Positions 57,198-64,000 of a stretch of 64,000 nt of DNA are shown one piece after another. The notes below the pieces were generated by a model. It ran no database searches. It was given only the letters and a program-made list of their open reading frames with translations, and was not told the origin of the DNA. Each line of letters starts with the position of its first letter. Position 1 is the stretch's first letter. The translations under genes were made by a program, and so were the position numbers. The stretch comes from Clavibacter michiganensis subsp. tessellarius (GTDB taxonomy: Bacteria > Actinomycetota > Actinomycetes > Actinomycetales > Microbacteriaceae): assembly GCF_021922985.1 (NCBI RefSeq), contig NZ_CP040788.1:1178001-1242000 (forward strand), given 5' to 3'.

Positions 57198-59147
57198 GTG
57201 ACCTCCAGCCCGACCGACCCCATGATCGGCCGTCTCCTCGACGGCCGGTACCAGGTCAGGTCCCGCATCGCGCGCGGCGGCATGGCGACGGTCTACGTGG
57301 CGACCGACCTGCGCCTCGAGCGGCGCGTGGCCGTGAAGGTCATGCACGGGCACCTCGCGGACGACAGCGCGTTCCGCGACCGCTTCATCCAGGAGGCGCG
57401 CTCGGCCGCGCGGCTCGCGCACCCCAACGTGGTCAACGTCTTCGACCAGGGCCAGGACTCCGACATGGCGTACCTGGTCATGGAGTACCTGCCCGGCATG
57501 ACGCTGCGGGAGCTGCTGCAGGAGTACGAGCGGCTGACGCCCGAGCAGACCCTCGACATCCTCGAGGCCGTGCTCTCCGGGCTCGCGGCGGCGCACAAGG
57601 CCGGCATCGTCCACCGTGACCTGAAGCCCGAGAACGTGCTGCTCGCGGACGACGGGCGCATCAAGATCGGCGACTTCGGCCTCGCGCGCGCCGTCAGCGC
57701 CAACACCGCGACGGGGCAGGCGCTGCTCGGCACGATCGCCTACCTCTCCCCCGAGCTCGTCACGCGCGGCATCGCGGACACCCGCAGCGACATCTACGCG
57801 GTCGGCATCATGATGTACGAGATGCTCGCGGGCGAGCAGCCGTTCAAGGGCGAGCAGCCCATGCAGATCGCCTACCAGCACGCCAACGACCAAGTGCCGA
57901 CGCCGAGCACGACGAACCCGTCGGTGCCCGTGGAGCTCGACGAGCTCGTGCTCTGGGCCACGGCCCGGGACCCGGAGCAGCGCCCCCGTGACGCCCGCGC
58001 GCTCCTCGACGAGCTGTACGCCGTCCAGAACCGGCTCGACGCGCGCTCCGGGGATCCGGCTCCGCTCCAGCGGACCGTCGTCTTCCCCAGCGCCCCGGCG
58101 CTGCCGCCCGTCACGACCGGCGAGACGCAGGTCGTGGTCGGCCCGCCCGTCCCGGTGCGCCAGGAGGACGAGCGCACGCAGCCCGACTCCGTGGTCGCTC
58201 TCACGGCCGCCGGCTCGCGGCGCCGTTCGCGCGGGTGGGTCCTCGCCCTCCTCGTGGTCATGCTGGCCGCGCTCGCCGGCGGGACGGGCTGGTACTACGG
58301 GCAGGGTCCCGGCGCCCAGGTGCCCGTGCCCCGGGTGACGTCCATGGCGGTCGACGACGCGGCGGGGACGCTGCAGGGCCAGGGCTTCGTCGTGGCGCGC
58401 GCGGAGGAGCCGAGCGTGGACGTGGAGGTGGGGCACGTGACCCGCAGCGTCCCGGCGTCGGGCACGCCCGTCGACCAGGGATCCACCGTCACGGTCTACG
58501 CGTCCACCGGTCCCCAGCTCCTCGACGTGCCCGACGTCGTGGGCGCCGCGGAGGCCGACGCGCGCACCCGCCTCGAGGGGGTGCCGTTCGTCGTCCAGGA
58601 GGCGGTGGTCCGCCAGTACGGCGACGCTGCCGGGGGCACGGTCCTGCAGGTGCTCGACGCCTCGGGAGCCCCCATCGGCGCGCAGTACCCCGAGCGGCAG
58701 CCGGTGACCCTGGTGGTCGCCGCCGGCGCGATCCCGCAGGTCAACGGACGCTCGGTCGACCAGGCGAAGGCGACGCTGGCCCAGGCCGGGCTCGTCGGCG
58801 AGCCGGGCAAGCAGAGCTTCAGCGACGACGTCGACAAGGGCGAGGTCATCTCCGTCTACGCGCTCGACCAGAACCCGGTCCGCTCCGGCGTCGGCGACGC
58901 CGCGGGCAGCAAGGTGGGGCTCGAGATCTCCAAGGGTCCGGATCTCGTGGCCGTGCCCACGGTCGTCGGCATCACGCGCGACGAGGCGAAGGCCGCCCTC
59001 GACAAGGCCGGCTTCAAGTACGCGTACTCGGCGTTCTGGGACGCGCTGCCGAACACCATCACCCGGGTCGCGTCCGCGAGCCCGGACCAGGGTGCTCTCG
59101 CCCGCCGCGGGTCGACCATCAACCTCGGCATCACCGCGTCCGGCTAG
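57198..59147 (+). CDS. PASTA-domain Ser/Thr protein kinase (PknB/PknL-like)
   Basis: A transmembrane receptor kinase that senses muropeptides or lipid II and phosphorylates growth and division proteins. Of 649 residues, 17-275 are the kinase domain: RGGMATVYVA P-loop, Lys47 in VAVKVM, HRDLKPEN (139-146), DFG (159-161) and an activation loop with Thr170, Thr172 and Thr179. A linker leads to one transmembrane helix (about 346-366) and four extracellular PASTA repeats (about 376-649). Synteny with the idsA2 and Rv2175c-like genes suggests the PknL position, although mycobacterial PknL lacks PASTA repeats. Leaderless GTG start. Confidence 0.95.
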   Translation: MTSSPTDPMIGRLLDGRYQVRSRIARGGMATVYVATDLRLERRVAVKVMHGHLADDSAFRDRFIQEARSAARLAHPNVVNVFDQGQDSDMAYLVMEYLPGMTLRELLQEYERLTPEQTLDILEAVLSGLAAAHKAGIVHRDLKPENVLLADDGRIKIGDFGLARAVSANTATGQALLGTIAYLSPELVTRGIADTRSDIYAVGIMMYEMLAGEQPFKGEQPMQIAYQHANDQVPTPSTTNPSVPVELDELVLWATARDPEQRPRDARALLDELYAVQNRLDARSGDPAPLQRTVVFPSAPALPPVTTGETQVVVGPPVPVRQEDERTQPDSVVALTAAGSRRRSRGWVLALLVVMLAALAGGTGWYYGQGPGAQVPVPRVTSMAVDDAAGTLQGQGFVVARAEEPSVDVEVGHVTRSVPASGTPVDQGSTVTVYASTGPQLLDVPDVVGAAEADARTRLEGVPFVVQEAVVRQYGDAAGGTVLQVLDASGAPIGAQYPERQPVTLVVAAGAIPQVNGRSVDQAKATLAQAGLVGEPGKQSFSDDVDKGEVISVYALDQNPVRSGVGDAAGSKVGLEISKGPDLVAVPTVVGITRDEAKAALDKAGFKYAYSAFWDALPNTITRVASASPDQGALARRGSTINLGITASG

Positions 59148-59181
59148 CCGGCGGACGCGCCCGCCGGCGTCGGTGCCGGAG

Positions 59182-59225
59182 ACGACGATGCCCCGCCGCC
59201 CTCGTGGGCGGCGGGGCATCGTCGT
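59182..59225. terminator. Bidirectional terminator between the kinase and DAHP synthase genes
   Basis: A perfect 19-bp stem (59182-59200 with 59207-59225) has a CTCGTG loop and lies midway between two convergent genes. It is the longest perfect hairpin I saw in the window. Confidence 0.85.
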
Positions 59226-59235
59226 GCGGAGCGGG

Positions 59236-60606
59236 TCAGCCGCGTGCGGCGGCCAGCTCCTCGGCGACCAGGAACGCGAGCTCGAGGCTCTGCATGTGGT
59301 TGAGGCGCGGGTCGCAGAGCGACTCGTAGCGGGTGGCGAGCGTGGCCTCGTCGATGTGCTCGGATCCGCCGAGGCACTCCGTGACGTCGTCGCCGGTGAG
59401 CTCGATGTGGATGCCGCCCGGGTGCGTGCCCGCCGCGCGGTGGGCCTGGAAGAAGCCCTGCACCTCGTCGACGACGTCGTCGAAGCGCCGGGTCTTGTAG
59501 CCGGTGGGCGTCGTGAGCCCGTTGCCGTGCATGGGGTCGGTGACCCACAGCGGGTTGGCGTCGGACGCCTTGACGGCCTCGAGCAGGGGCGGCAGCGCGT
59601 CGCGGATCCTGCCCGCGCCCATGCGCGTGATGAAGGTGAGCCGACCGGGCTCGCGGTCCGGGTCGAGCTTCTCGATGAGCTCGTGCACGGTCTCGGGCGT
59701 CGTCGACGGCCCGAGCTTGACGCCCAGCGGGTTGCGGACGCGCGACAGGAAGTCGACGTGCGCGCCGTCGAGGTCGCGCGTGCGCTCCCCGATCCAGATG
59801 AAGTGGGCCGACGTGTTGTACGGCGTGCCGGTGCGCGAGTCGATGCGGGTCATGGGCCGCTCGTAGTCCATGAGGAGGCCCTCGTGGCCCGTGTAGAACT
59901 CGACGCGCTTGAGGTCGTCGAAGTCCGCGCCGGCGGCCTCCATGAACTTGATGGCGCGGTCGATGTCGCGGGCGAGGTGCTCGTAGCGCTGGTTCGCCGG
60001 GTTCGCGGCGAAGCCCTTGTTCCAGCTGTGCACCTCGCGGAGGTCGGCGAAGCCGCCCTGCGTGAAGGCGCGGATGAGGTTCAGCGTGCTGGCGGCCGTG
60101 TGGTACCCCTTCACGAGGCGCGCGGGATCCGCCGCACGGGACTCGGGCGTGAAGTCGTAGCCGTTGACGATGTCGCCGCGGTACGCCGGCAGCGTGAGGT
60201 CGCCGCGCGTCTCGGAGTCGCTCGACCGGGGCTTGGCGAACTGGCCGGCCATGCGGCCCATCTTGACGACGGGCATCGCGGCGCCGTACGTGAGGACGAC
60301 CGCCATCTGCAGGACCGTCTTCACGCGGTTGCGGATCTGGTCGGCCGTGGCCCCCGCGAAGGTCTCGGCGCAGTCGCCGCCCTGGAGGAGGAACGCGCGG
60401 CCGTCGGCCGCCGCGGCCAGGCGGCTGCGCAGCTGGTCGACCTCTCCCGCGAAGACGAGGGGCGGCAGCACGGCGATCTCGGCGCTGGCGGCGTGCACCG
60501 CGGCGGCGTCGGGCCAGGCCGGCTGCTGCTTGACCTCGAGCGTGCGCCAGTGGTCGAGGCCCGCGAGGACGTCGGGGTGGGCGGGGACGAGGTGCTCTGA
60601 GGCCAC
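59236..60606 (-). CDS. aroG: 3-deoxy-7-phosphoheptulonate synthase, class II
   Basis: First step of the shikimate pathway, joining phosphoenolpyruvate and erythrose-4-phosphate. The 456-residue protein is of the class II (plant-type, AroA-II) family found in actinobacteria. It shows FLLQGGDCAETF with the metal-binding Cys, VVKMGRMAGQFAKPRS, SWNKGF, YTGHEGLL, GDDVTECLGG and the final CDPRLN. The start is GTG; the region upstream lacks a strong ribosome-binding site. It is 58 nt after plsC and may share its transcript. Feeds trpD and other aromatic pathways. Confidence 0.96.
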   Translation of the reverse strand: MASEHLVPAHPDVLAGLDHWRTLEVKQQPAWPDAAAVHAASAEIAVLPPLVFAGEVDQLRSRLAAAADGRAFLLQGGDCAETFAGATADQIRNRVKTVLQMAVVLTYGAAMPVVKMGRMAGQFAKPRSSDSETRGDLTLPAYRGDIVNGYDFTPESRAADPARLVKGYHTAASTLNLIRAFTQGGFADLREVHSWNKGFAANPANQRYEHLARDIDRAIKFMEAAGADFDDLKRVEFYTGHEGLLMDYERPMTRIDSRTGTPYNTSAHFIWIGERTRDLDGAHVDFLSRVRNPLGVKLGPSTTPETVHELIEKLDPDREPGRLTFITRMGAGRIRDALPPLLEAVKASDANPLWVTDPMHGNGLTTPTGYKTRRFDDVVDEVQGFFQAHRAAGTHPGGIHIELTGDDVTECLGGSEHIDEATLATRYESLCDPRLNHMQSLELAFLVAEELAAARG

Positions 60607-60664
60607 GGTGGGATCCCGGTTCGTGTCGTGCGCGTGTGCGCGGTGGAGGCGGTGCGGGAGACGG

Positions 60665-61354
60665 TCAGCGGGCCGCGCTCGCGCGCTTCTCCTTGACCGA
60701 GGTCGCATAGACGTCGACGTACTCCTGGCCGCTCAGCCTCGAGAGCTCGTACATGATCTCGTCGGTGATGGAGCGGAGGATGAAGCGGTCTCCCTCGAGG
60801 CCGGCGAACCTACTGAAATCTAGCGGCTCGCCGATGACCACACCAATCCGGCGGACCTTCGGGATGCGCGTGCCGATGGGCATGACCTTCTCGGTGTCGA
60901 TCATGGCGATCGGGACGACCGGGACCTCGCCCTCGAGGATCATGCGCGCGACGCCGGTGCGGCCGCGGTACATCTTGCCGTCGGGGCTGCGGGTGCCCTC
61001 GGGGTAGATGCCGAGCATCCGGCCCTCGGCCAGCACGCGGAGGCCCGTGTTGAGCGACGCCTCGGACGCCTTGCCGCCGGAGCGGTCGATGGGGAGCATG
61101 CCCGTGGCCGTGAAGAACATCTTCGTGGCCCAGCCCTTGAGACCCGTGCCCGTGAAGTAGTCGCTCTTGGCGAGGAAGACGAGGTTGCGGTCGACCAGCA
61201 GCGGCAGGAACACCGAGTCGATGAAGGAGAGGTGGTTGCTCGCGAGGATGACGCCGCCCTTGGCGGGGATGTTCTCGAGCCCGGTGACCCAGGGGCGGAA
61301 CGTGCTCCGCAGGAGGGGTCCGGCGACCAGGTTCTTCATGAACCAGTAGAACAT
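60665..61354 (-). CDS. 1-acyl-sn-glycerol-3-phosphate acyltransferase (PlsC family)
   Basis: Acylates lysophosphatidic acid or a similar acceptor at the membrane. The 229-residue protein has the catalytic HX4D box in ASNHLSFID (His41, Asp46), the GMLPIDRSGG region, the EGTRSPDG phosphate-binding motif and VPIAMIDTEKVMPIG. The N-terminal hydrophobic residues give weak membrane association. ATG start with GGAAGGTGG upstream and TATGCT as -10. Confidence 0.93.
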   Translation of the reverse strand: MFYWFMKNLVAGPLLRSTFRPWVTGLENIPAKGGVILASNHLSFIDSVFLPLLVDRNLVFLAKSDYFTGTGLKGWATKMFFTATGMLPIDRSGGKASEASLNTGLRVLAEGRMLGIYPEGTRSPDGKMYRGRTGVARMILEGEVPVVPIAMIDTEKVMPIGTRIPKVRRIGVVIGEPLDFSRFAGLEGDRFILRSITDEIMYELSRLSGQEYVDVYATSVKEKRASAAR

Positions 61355-61387
61355 CGGGTGGCCACCTTCCGGGCGGGGTCGGGATCC

Positions 61388-61393
61388 AGCATA
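61388..61393 (-). promoter_or_regulatory. -10 element of the acyltransferase gene
   Basis: TATGCT on the minus strand would start transcription near 61381, giving a leader of about 27 nt that contains the GGAAGGTGG ribosome-binding site. Confidence 0.55.
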
Positions 61394-61444
61394 GCCAGCG
61401 GGGGCGCCCGGGGACGCCGCGCCGCGGGGCGCCGGTGCGGCGGA

Positions 61445-62410
61445 TCAGGCGCCGTGGCGCAGCGCCGCCGCGTGCAGGCGGGCGAGGTCGGCGGCGCCCA
61501 CGACGCCCGCGTCGTTCACGAGCTCGGCGATGCGGAACTCGGGCTCGGGGTGGTAGCCGCGCGCCGGGAGGTGGGAGAGGTAGGCCTCGCGGATCGGGTC
61601 GAGCAGGAGGTCCCCGGCCTGGGCGACGCCGCCGCCGATGACGAACATCTGCGGGTCGAGGATCGCGCCGATGCTCGCCGCGGCCTCCCCGAGCCAGGAG
61701 CCGAGGCGGCGGAGCGCCGCGAGGGCGCCCGGGTCGCCGGCCTGGATCAGGTCGCTGACGTCGTGCCCGGTGAGCGTGCCGACCTCGCGGCGGCGCGCGG
61801 CCAGGCCGTCGCCGTGCGTGCCGCCGAGGTCGGCGAGCTCGTTGGCGGTGCGGAGGAGGGCGCGGCCGGATCCGTACTGCTCGATGCAGCCGCGCGCGCC
61901 GCAGCCGCAGGGCAGGCCGTCGGGCACGACGCGCATGTGGCCGAGCTCGGCGCCGGCGCCGAAGCCGCCGCGGAACAGGCGGTCGTCGGCGACGATGGCC
62001 CCGCCGACGCCCGTGCCGATGGTGAGCGTGACCATGTCGCTGACGAGGCGCCCCGCGCCGTAGCGGAACTCCGCCCAGCCGGCCGCGTTGGCGTCGTTCT
62101 CGATGACGATGGGGAGGTCGATGCGGCGTCGCAGCCGCTCGCGCACGGGCTCGTTCCGCCAGTTGATGTTCGGGGCGTAGTACACGGTGGACTGCGCGGC
62201 GTCGATGAAGCCCGCGGCGGCGACGCCCACGGCGACCGCGTCCGGGTGCTCGGCGCGGAGGCCCTCGACCATGGCCACGACGGCCTCGACGATGGCGTCC
62301 GGGCTGCTCGCCTCGGTGGGCGTGCGCGCCTCGGCCGCGATGGTGCCGAGCTCGTCGACCACGGCTCCCGCGATCTTCGTCCCGCCGATGTCGATCCCGA
62401 TTGCATGCAC
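61445..62410 (-). CDS. ROK-family glucokinase
   Basis: Phosphorylates glucose with ATP or polyphosphate in the cytoplasm. The 321-residue protein has the N-terminal IGIDIGGTKIAGAVVD phosphate motif, the substrate residues in ENDANAAGWAEFRYG, GTGVGGAI, the ROK histidine in GAELGHMRV and the zinc-binding CGCGARGCIEQYGSG (three Cys), and a C-terminal FVIGGGVAQAGD. There is no N-terminal helix-turn-helix, so it is a kinase and not a ROK repressor. GTG start 8 nt after GGAAGGG. Divergent from the acyl-CoA synthetase gene. Confidence 0.95.
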   Translation of the reverse strand: MHAIGIDIGGTKIAGAVVDELGTIAAEARTPTEASSPDAIVEAVVAMVEGLRAEHPDAVAVGVAAAGFIDAAQSTVYYAPNINWRNEPVRERLRRRIDLPIVIENDANAAGWAEFRYGAGRLVSDMVTLTIGTGVGGAIVADDRLFRGGFGAGAELGHMRVVPDGLPCGCGARGCIEQYGSGRALLRTANELADLGGTHGDGLAARRREVGTLTGHDVSDLIQAGDPGALAALRRLGSWLGEAAASIGAILDPQMFVIGGGVAQAGDLLLDPIREAYLSHLPARGYHPEPEFRIAELVNDAGVVGAADLARLHAAALRHGA

Positions 62411-62442
62411 GTGGCGGGCCCTTCCGTTGATCTCGCCTGACG

Positions 62443-62508
62443 ATCCTACCGACGCGCGGGACGCCCCCGACCGGGGACGAGCGCCCGGCGACCCCGCGCC
62501 GTTACTGT
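62443..62508. promoter_or_regulatory. Divergent promoters of the glucokinase and acyl-CoA synthetase genes
   Basis: Minus strand TAGGAT (62448-62443) gives a leader of about 26 nt for the kinase. Plus strand TACTGT (62503-62508) gives a leader of about 28 nt for the synthetase. Both leaders contain good ribosome-binding sites. Confidence 0.5.
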
Positions 62509-62542
62509 GGGAACATCCATTTCCGGTACCGAGGGAGTTGCC

Positions 62543-64000
62543 GTGGAACAGCACATCATGCCCGCCGCCGTCGAGGCGCGGCCCGACGACAACGTCACCG
62601 ACGTCCTGGTGCACCGCGTGAGGACGAGCCCCGACGCTCCGCTGTTCGCGCTGCCGGACGGGGACGGCTGGCGCGACGTCTCGGCGCGCGAGTTCCACCG
62701 GCAGGTGGTCGCCCTCGCCAAGGGCCTCGTCGCCGCCGGCATCGAGCCGGGCGAGCGCATCGGCATGATGTGCCGCACGCGCTACGAGTGGACCCTCGTC
62801 GACTTCGCCGTCTTCTTCGCCGGCGGCGTCCTCGTGCCCGTCTACGAGACCTCCTCCCCCGGCCAGGTGCACTGGAACCTGCAGGACTCCGGCAGCGTCG
62901 CCGTGATCCTCGAGTCCGCCGAGCACTTCTCCCGGTTCGACGAGGTGCACCCGGAGCTCCCGGCCATCCGCCGCGTGTGGCAGATCGACCTCGGCGACCT
63001 CGACAAGCTCGCGGAGCAGGGCGTCGACGTGCCGGACGCGGAGATCGAGCGGCGACGGAACCTCGCGGTCGGCTCCGACATGGCGACGCTCATCTACACG
63101 TCCGGGACGACCGGTCGGCCGAAGGGCTGCATCCTCACGCACGCGAACTTCGTGGAGCTCGCGCGGAACGCGGAGGTCGCGATGGAGGAGGTCGTGCAGG
63201 TCGGCGCGTCGACGCTGCTGTTCATCACGACCGCGCACGTGTTCGCGCGCTTCATCTCCATCCTCAACGTGCAGGCGGGCGTCAAGACGGGCCACCAGGC
63301 CGACACGACGCAGCTGCTGCCGGCGCTCGCGTCCTTCAAGCCGACGTTCCTCCTCGCGGTGCCGCGCGTGTTCGAGAAGGTCTACAACTCCTCGGAGCAG
63401 AAGGCCGAGGGCGCCGGACGCGGGAAGGTGTTCCGGAAGGCCGCCGAGGTCGCGTACGCGCACTCCGTCGCGGTCGACGCCGGCTCCGTGCCGCTCGCGC
63501 TGAAGCTCCAGTACAAGCTGTTCGACGCGCTCGTGTACTCCAAGATCCGGCAGGCGATGGGCGGGCGCGTGCGCTTCGCGGTGAGCGGATCCGCGCCCCT
63601 GGGCCTCCGGCTCGGCCACTTCTACCGGTCGCTGGGGCTGACGATCCTCGAGGGCTACGGCCTCACGGAGACGACGGCGCCCGTGAGCGTGAACCTCGTG
63701 AAGGGCTTCCGCATCGGCACGGTCGGCCCGGCGCTCCCGGGCGTCGCGACGCGGATCACCGACGAGGGCGAGATCGAGGTGAAGGGCGTCAACGTCTTCG
63801 ACGGGTACTGGCAGGACGAGGAGGCGACGGCGGAGGTCTTCGACGACGGCTGGTTCCGCACCGGCGACCTCGGCAGCTACGACGACGACGGCTACCTCAC
63901 CATCACGGGACGCAAGAAGGAGATCATCGTCACCGCGGGCGGCAAGAACGTGGCGCCCGCCGCGCTCGAGGACCCGATCCGCGCGAACCCGCTCGTCGGG
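62543..64000 (+). CDS. Long-chain fatty acid-CoA ligase, AMP-forming (3' end outside window)
   Basis: Activates fatty acids to acyl-CoA through an acyl-adenylate. 486 codons are visible of an expected 600 or so. Seen: the N-terminal ANL domain, the P-loop motif TLIYTSGTTGRPKGC, FARFISILNVQAG, the LEGYGLTETTAPVS adenylate motif, DGWFRTGDLG and the hinge GRKKEIIVTAGGKNVAP with its downstream catalytic lysine not reached. The family resembles actinobacterial FadD15. GTG start with GAGGGAG upstream; an internal ATG five codons later is less well placed. Confidence 0.94.
   Translation, partial: MEQHIMPAAVEARPDDNVTDVLVHRVRTSPDAPLFALPDGDGWRDVSAREFHRQVVALAKGLVAAGIEPGERIGMMCRTRYEWTLVDFAVFFAGGVLVPVYETSSPGQVHWNLQDSGSVAVILESAEHFSRFDEVHPELPAIRRVWQIDLGDLDKLAEQGVDVPDAEIERRRNLAVGSDMATLIYTSGTTGRPKGCILTHANFVELARNAEVAMEEVVQVGASTLLFITTAHVFARFISILNVQAGVKTGHQADTTQLLPALASFKPTFLLAVPRVFEKVYNSSEQKAEGAGRGKVFRKAAEVAYAHSVAVDAGSVPLALKLQYKLFDALVYSKIRQAMGGRVRFAVSGSAPLGLRLGHFYRSLGLTILEGYGLTETTAPVSVNLVKGFRIGTVGPALPGVATRITDEGEIEVKGVNVFDGYWQDEEATAEVFDDGWFRTGDLGSYDDDGYLTITGRKKEIIVTAGGKNVAPAALEDPIRANPLVG

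Overview
The window is a high-GC actinobacterial chromosome segment, most likely from Microbacteriaceae and compatible with Clavibacter or a close relative (inference). The evidence is the very GC-rich codon use, TANNNT -10 elements with many leaderless genes, a QcrCAB/CtaCDEF branched respiratory complex, a division cluster with SepF, YggT and DivIVA but no FtsA, and a class II DAHP synthase. I see no insertion sequence, prophage, CRISPR array or obvious foreign island. This is almost entirely core genome.

Layout. 0-3 kb: the start of a HIT-type protein gene, thrS, a tRNA-Gly/Cys/Val cluster (minus) and a second tRNA-Val (plus). 3-12.5 kb: a glycerol/dihydroxyacetone region with a SorC-type regulator divergent from glpD, the PTS-dependent kinase genes dhaK-dhaL-dhaM (DhaM fused to HPr), and divergent glpF-glpK. 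Small stress genes (glutathione peroxidase, a DinB-like protein, a YchJ-like protein) lie inside it. 12.6-14.5 kb: an SRAP/YedK protein and trpD. 14.5-24 kb: the respiratory chain, with ctaE-qcrC-qcrA-qcrB on plus and ctaC-ctaD-ctaF on minus converging on an rlmA-type methyltransferase gene and a GNAT gene. 24-30 kb: erpA, an M20 dipeptidase, a DUF3043 membrane protein, pyrD, nrdR, hisD and a flavin reductase. 30-34.6 kb: dnaE and an RluD-type pseudouridine synthase.

34.7-53.4 kb is the division and cell-wall (dcw) cluster, all on minus. In transcription order it reads mraZ-rsmH-ftsL-ftsI-murE-murF-mraY-murD-ftsW-murG-murC-ftsQ-ftsZ-yggS-sepF-yggT-divIVA, mostly with overlapping or abutting genes. 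It is headed by three MraZ boxes (TGGAG repeated every 10 bp) and closed by an 18-bp terminator stem. The MurE amino-acid-selecting motif departs from the DNPR consensus, which fits a peptidoglycan whose third residue is not meso-diaminopimelate.

53.6-59.2 kb carries a DUF3040 protein, a polyprenyl diphosphate synthase, an Rv2175c-like DNA-binding protein, a secreted triple-LysM protein and a PASTA Ser/Thr kinase. This resembles the mycobacterial idsA2-Rv2175c-pknL neighbourhood. 59.2-64 kb holds a class II DAHP synthase, a PlsC acyltransferase, a ROK glucokinase and the start of a long-chain acyl-CoA synthetase that runs off the window.

No clearly new multi-gene system is evident. The points most worth following are the MurE motif, the MraZ operator, a family of leaderless promoters that decide several start codons, the glycerol operator, and the LysM/PASTA-kinase module. 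Motif positions and start sites were read by eye; no database search was possible.
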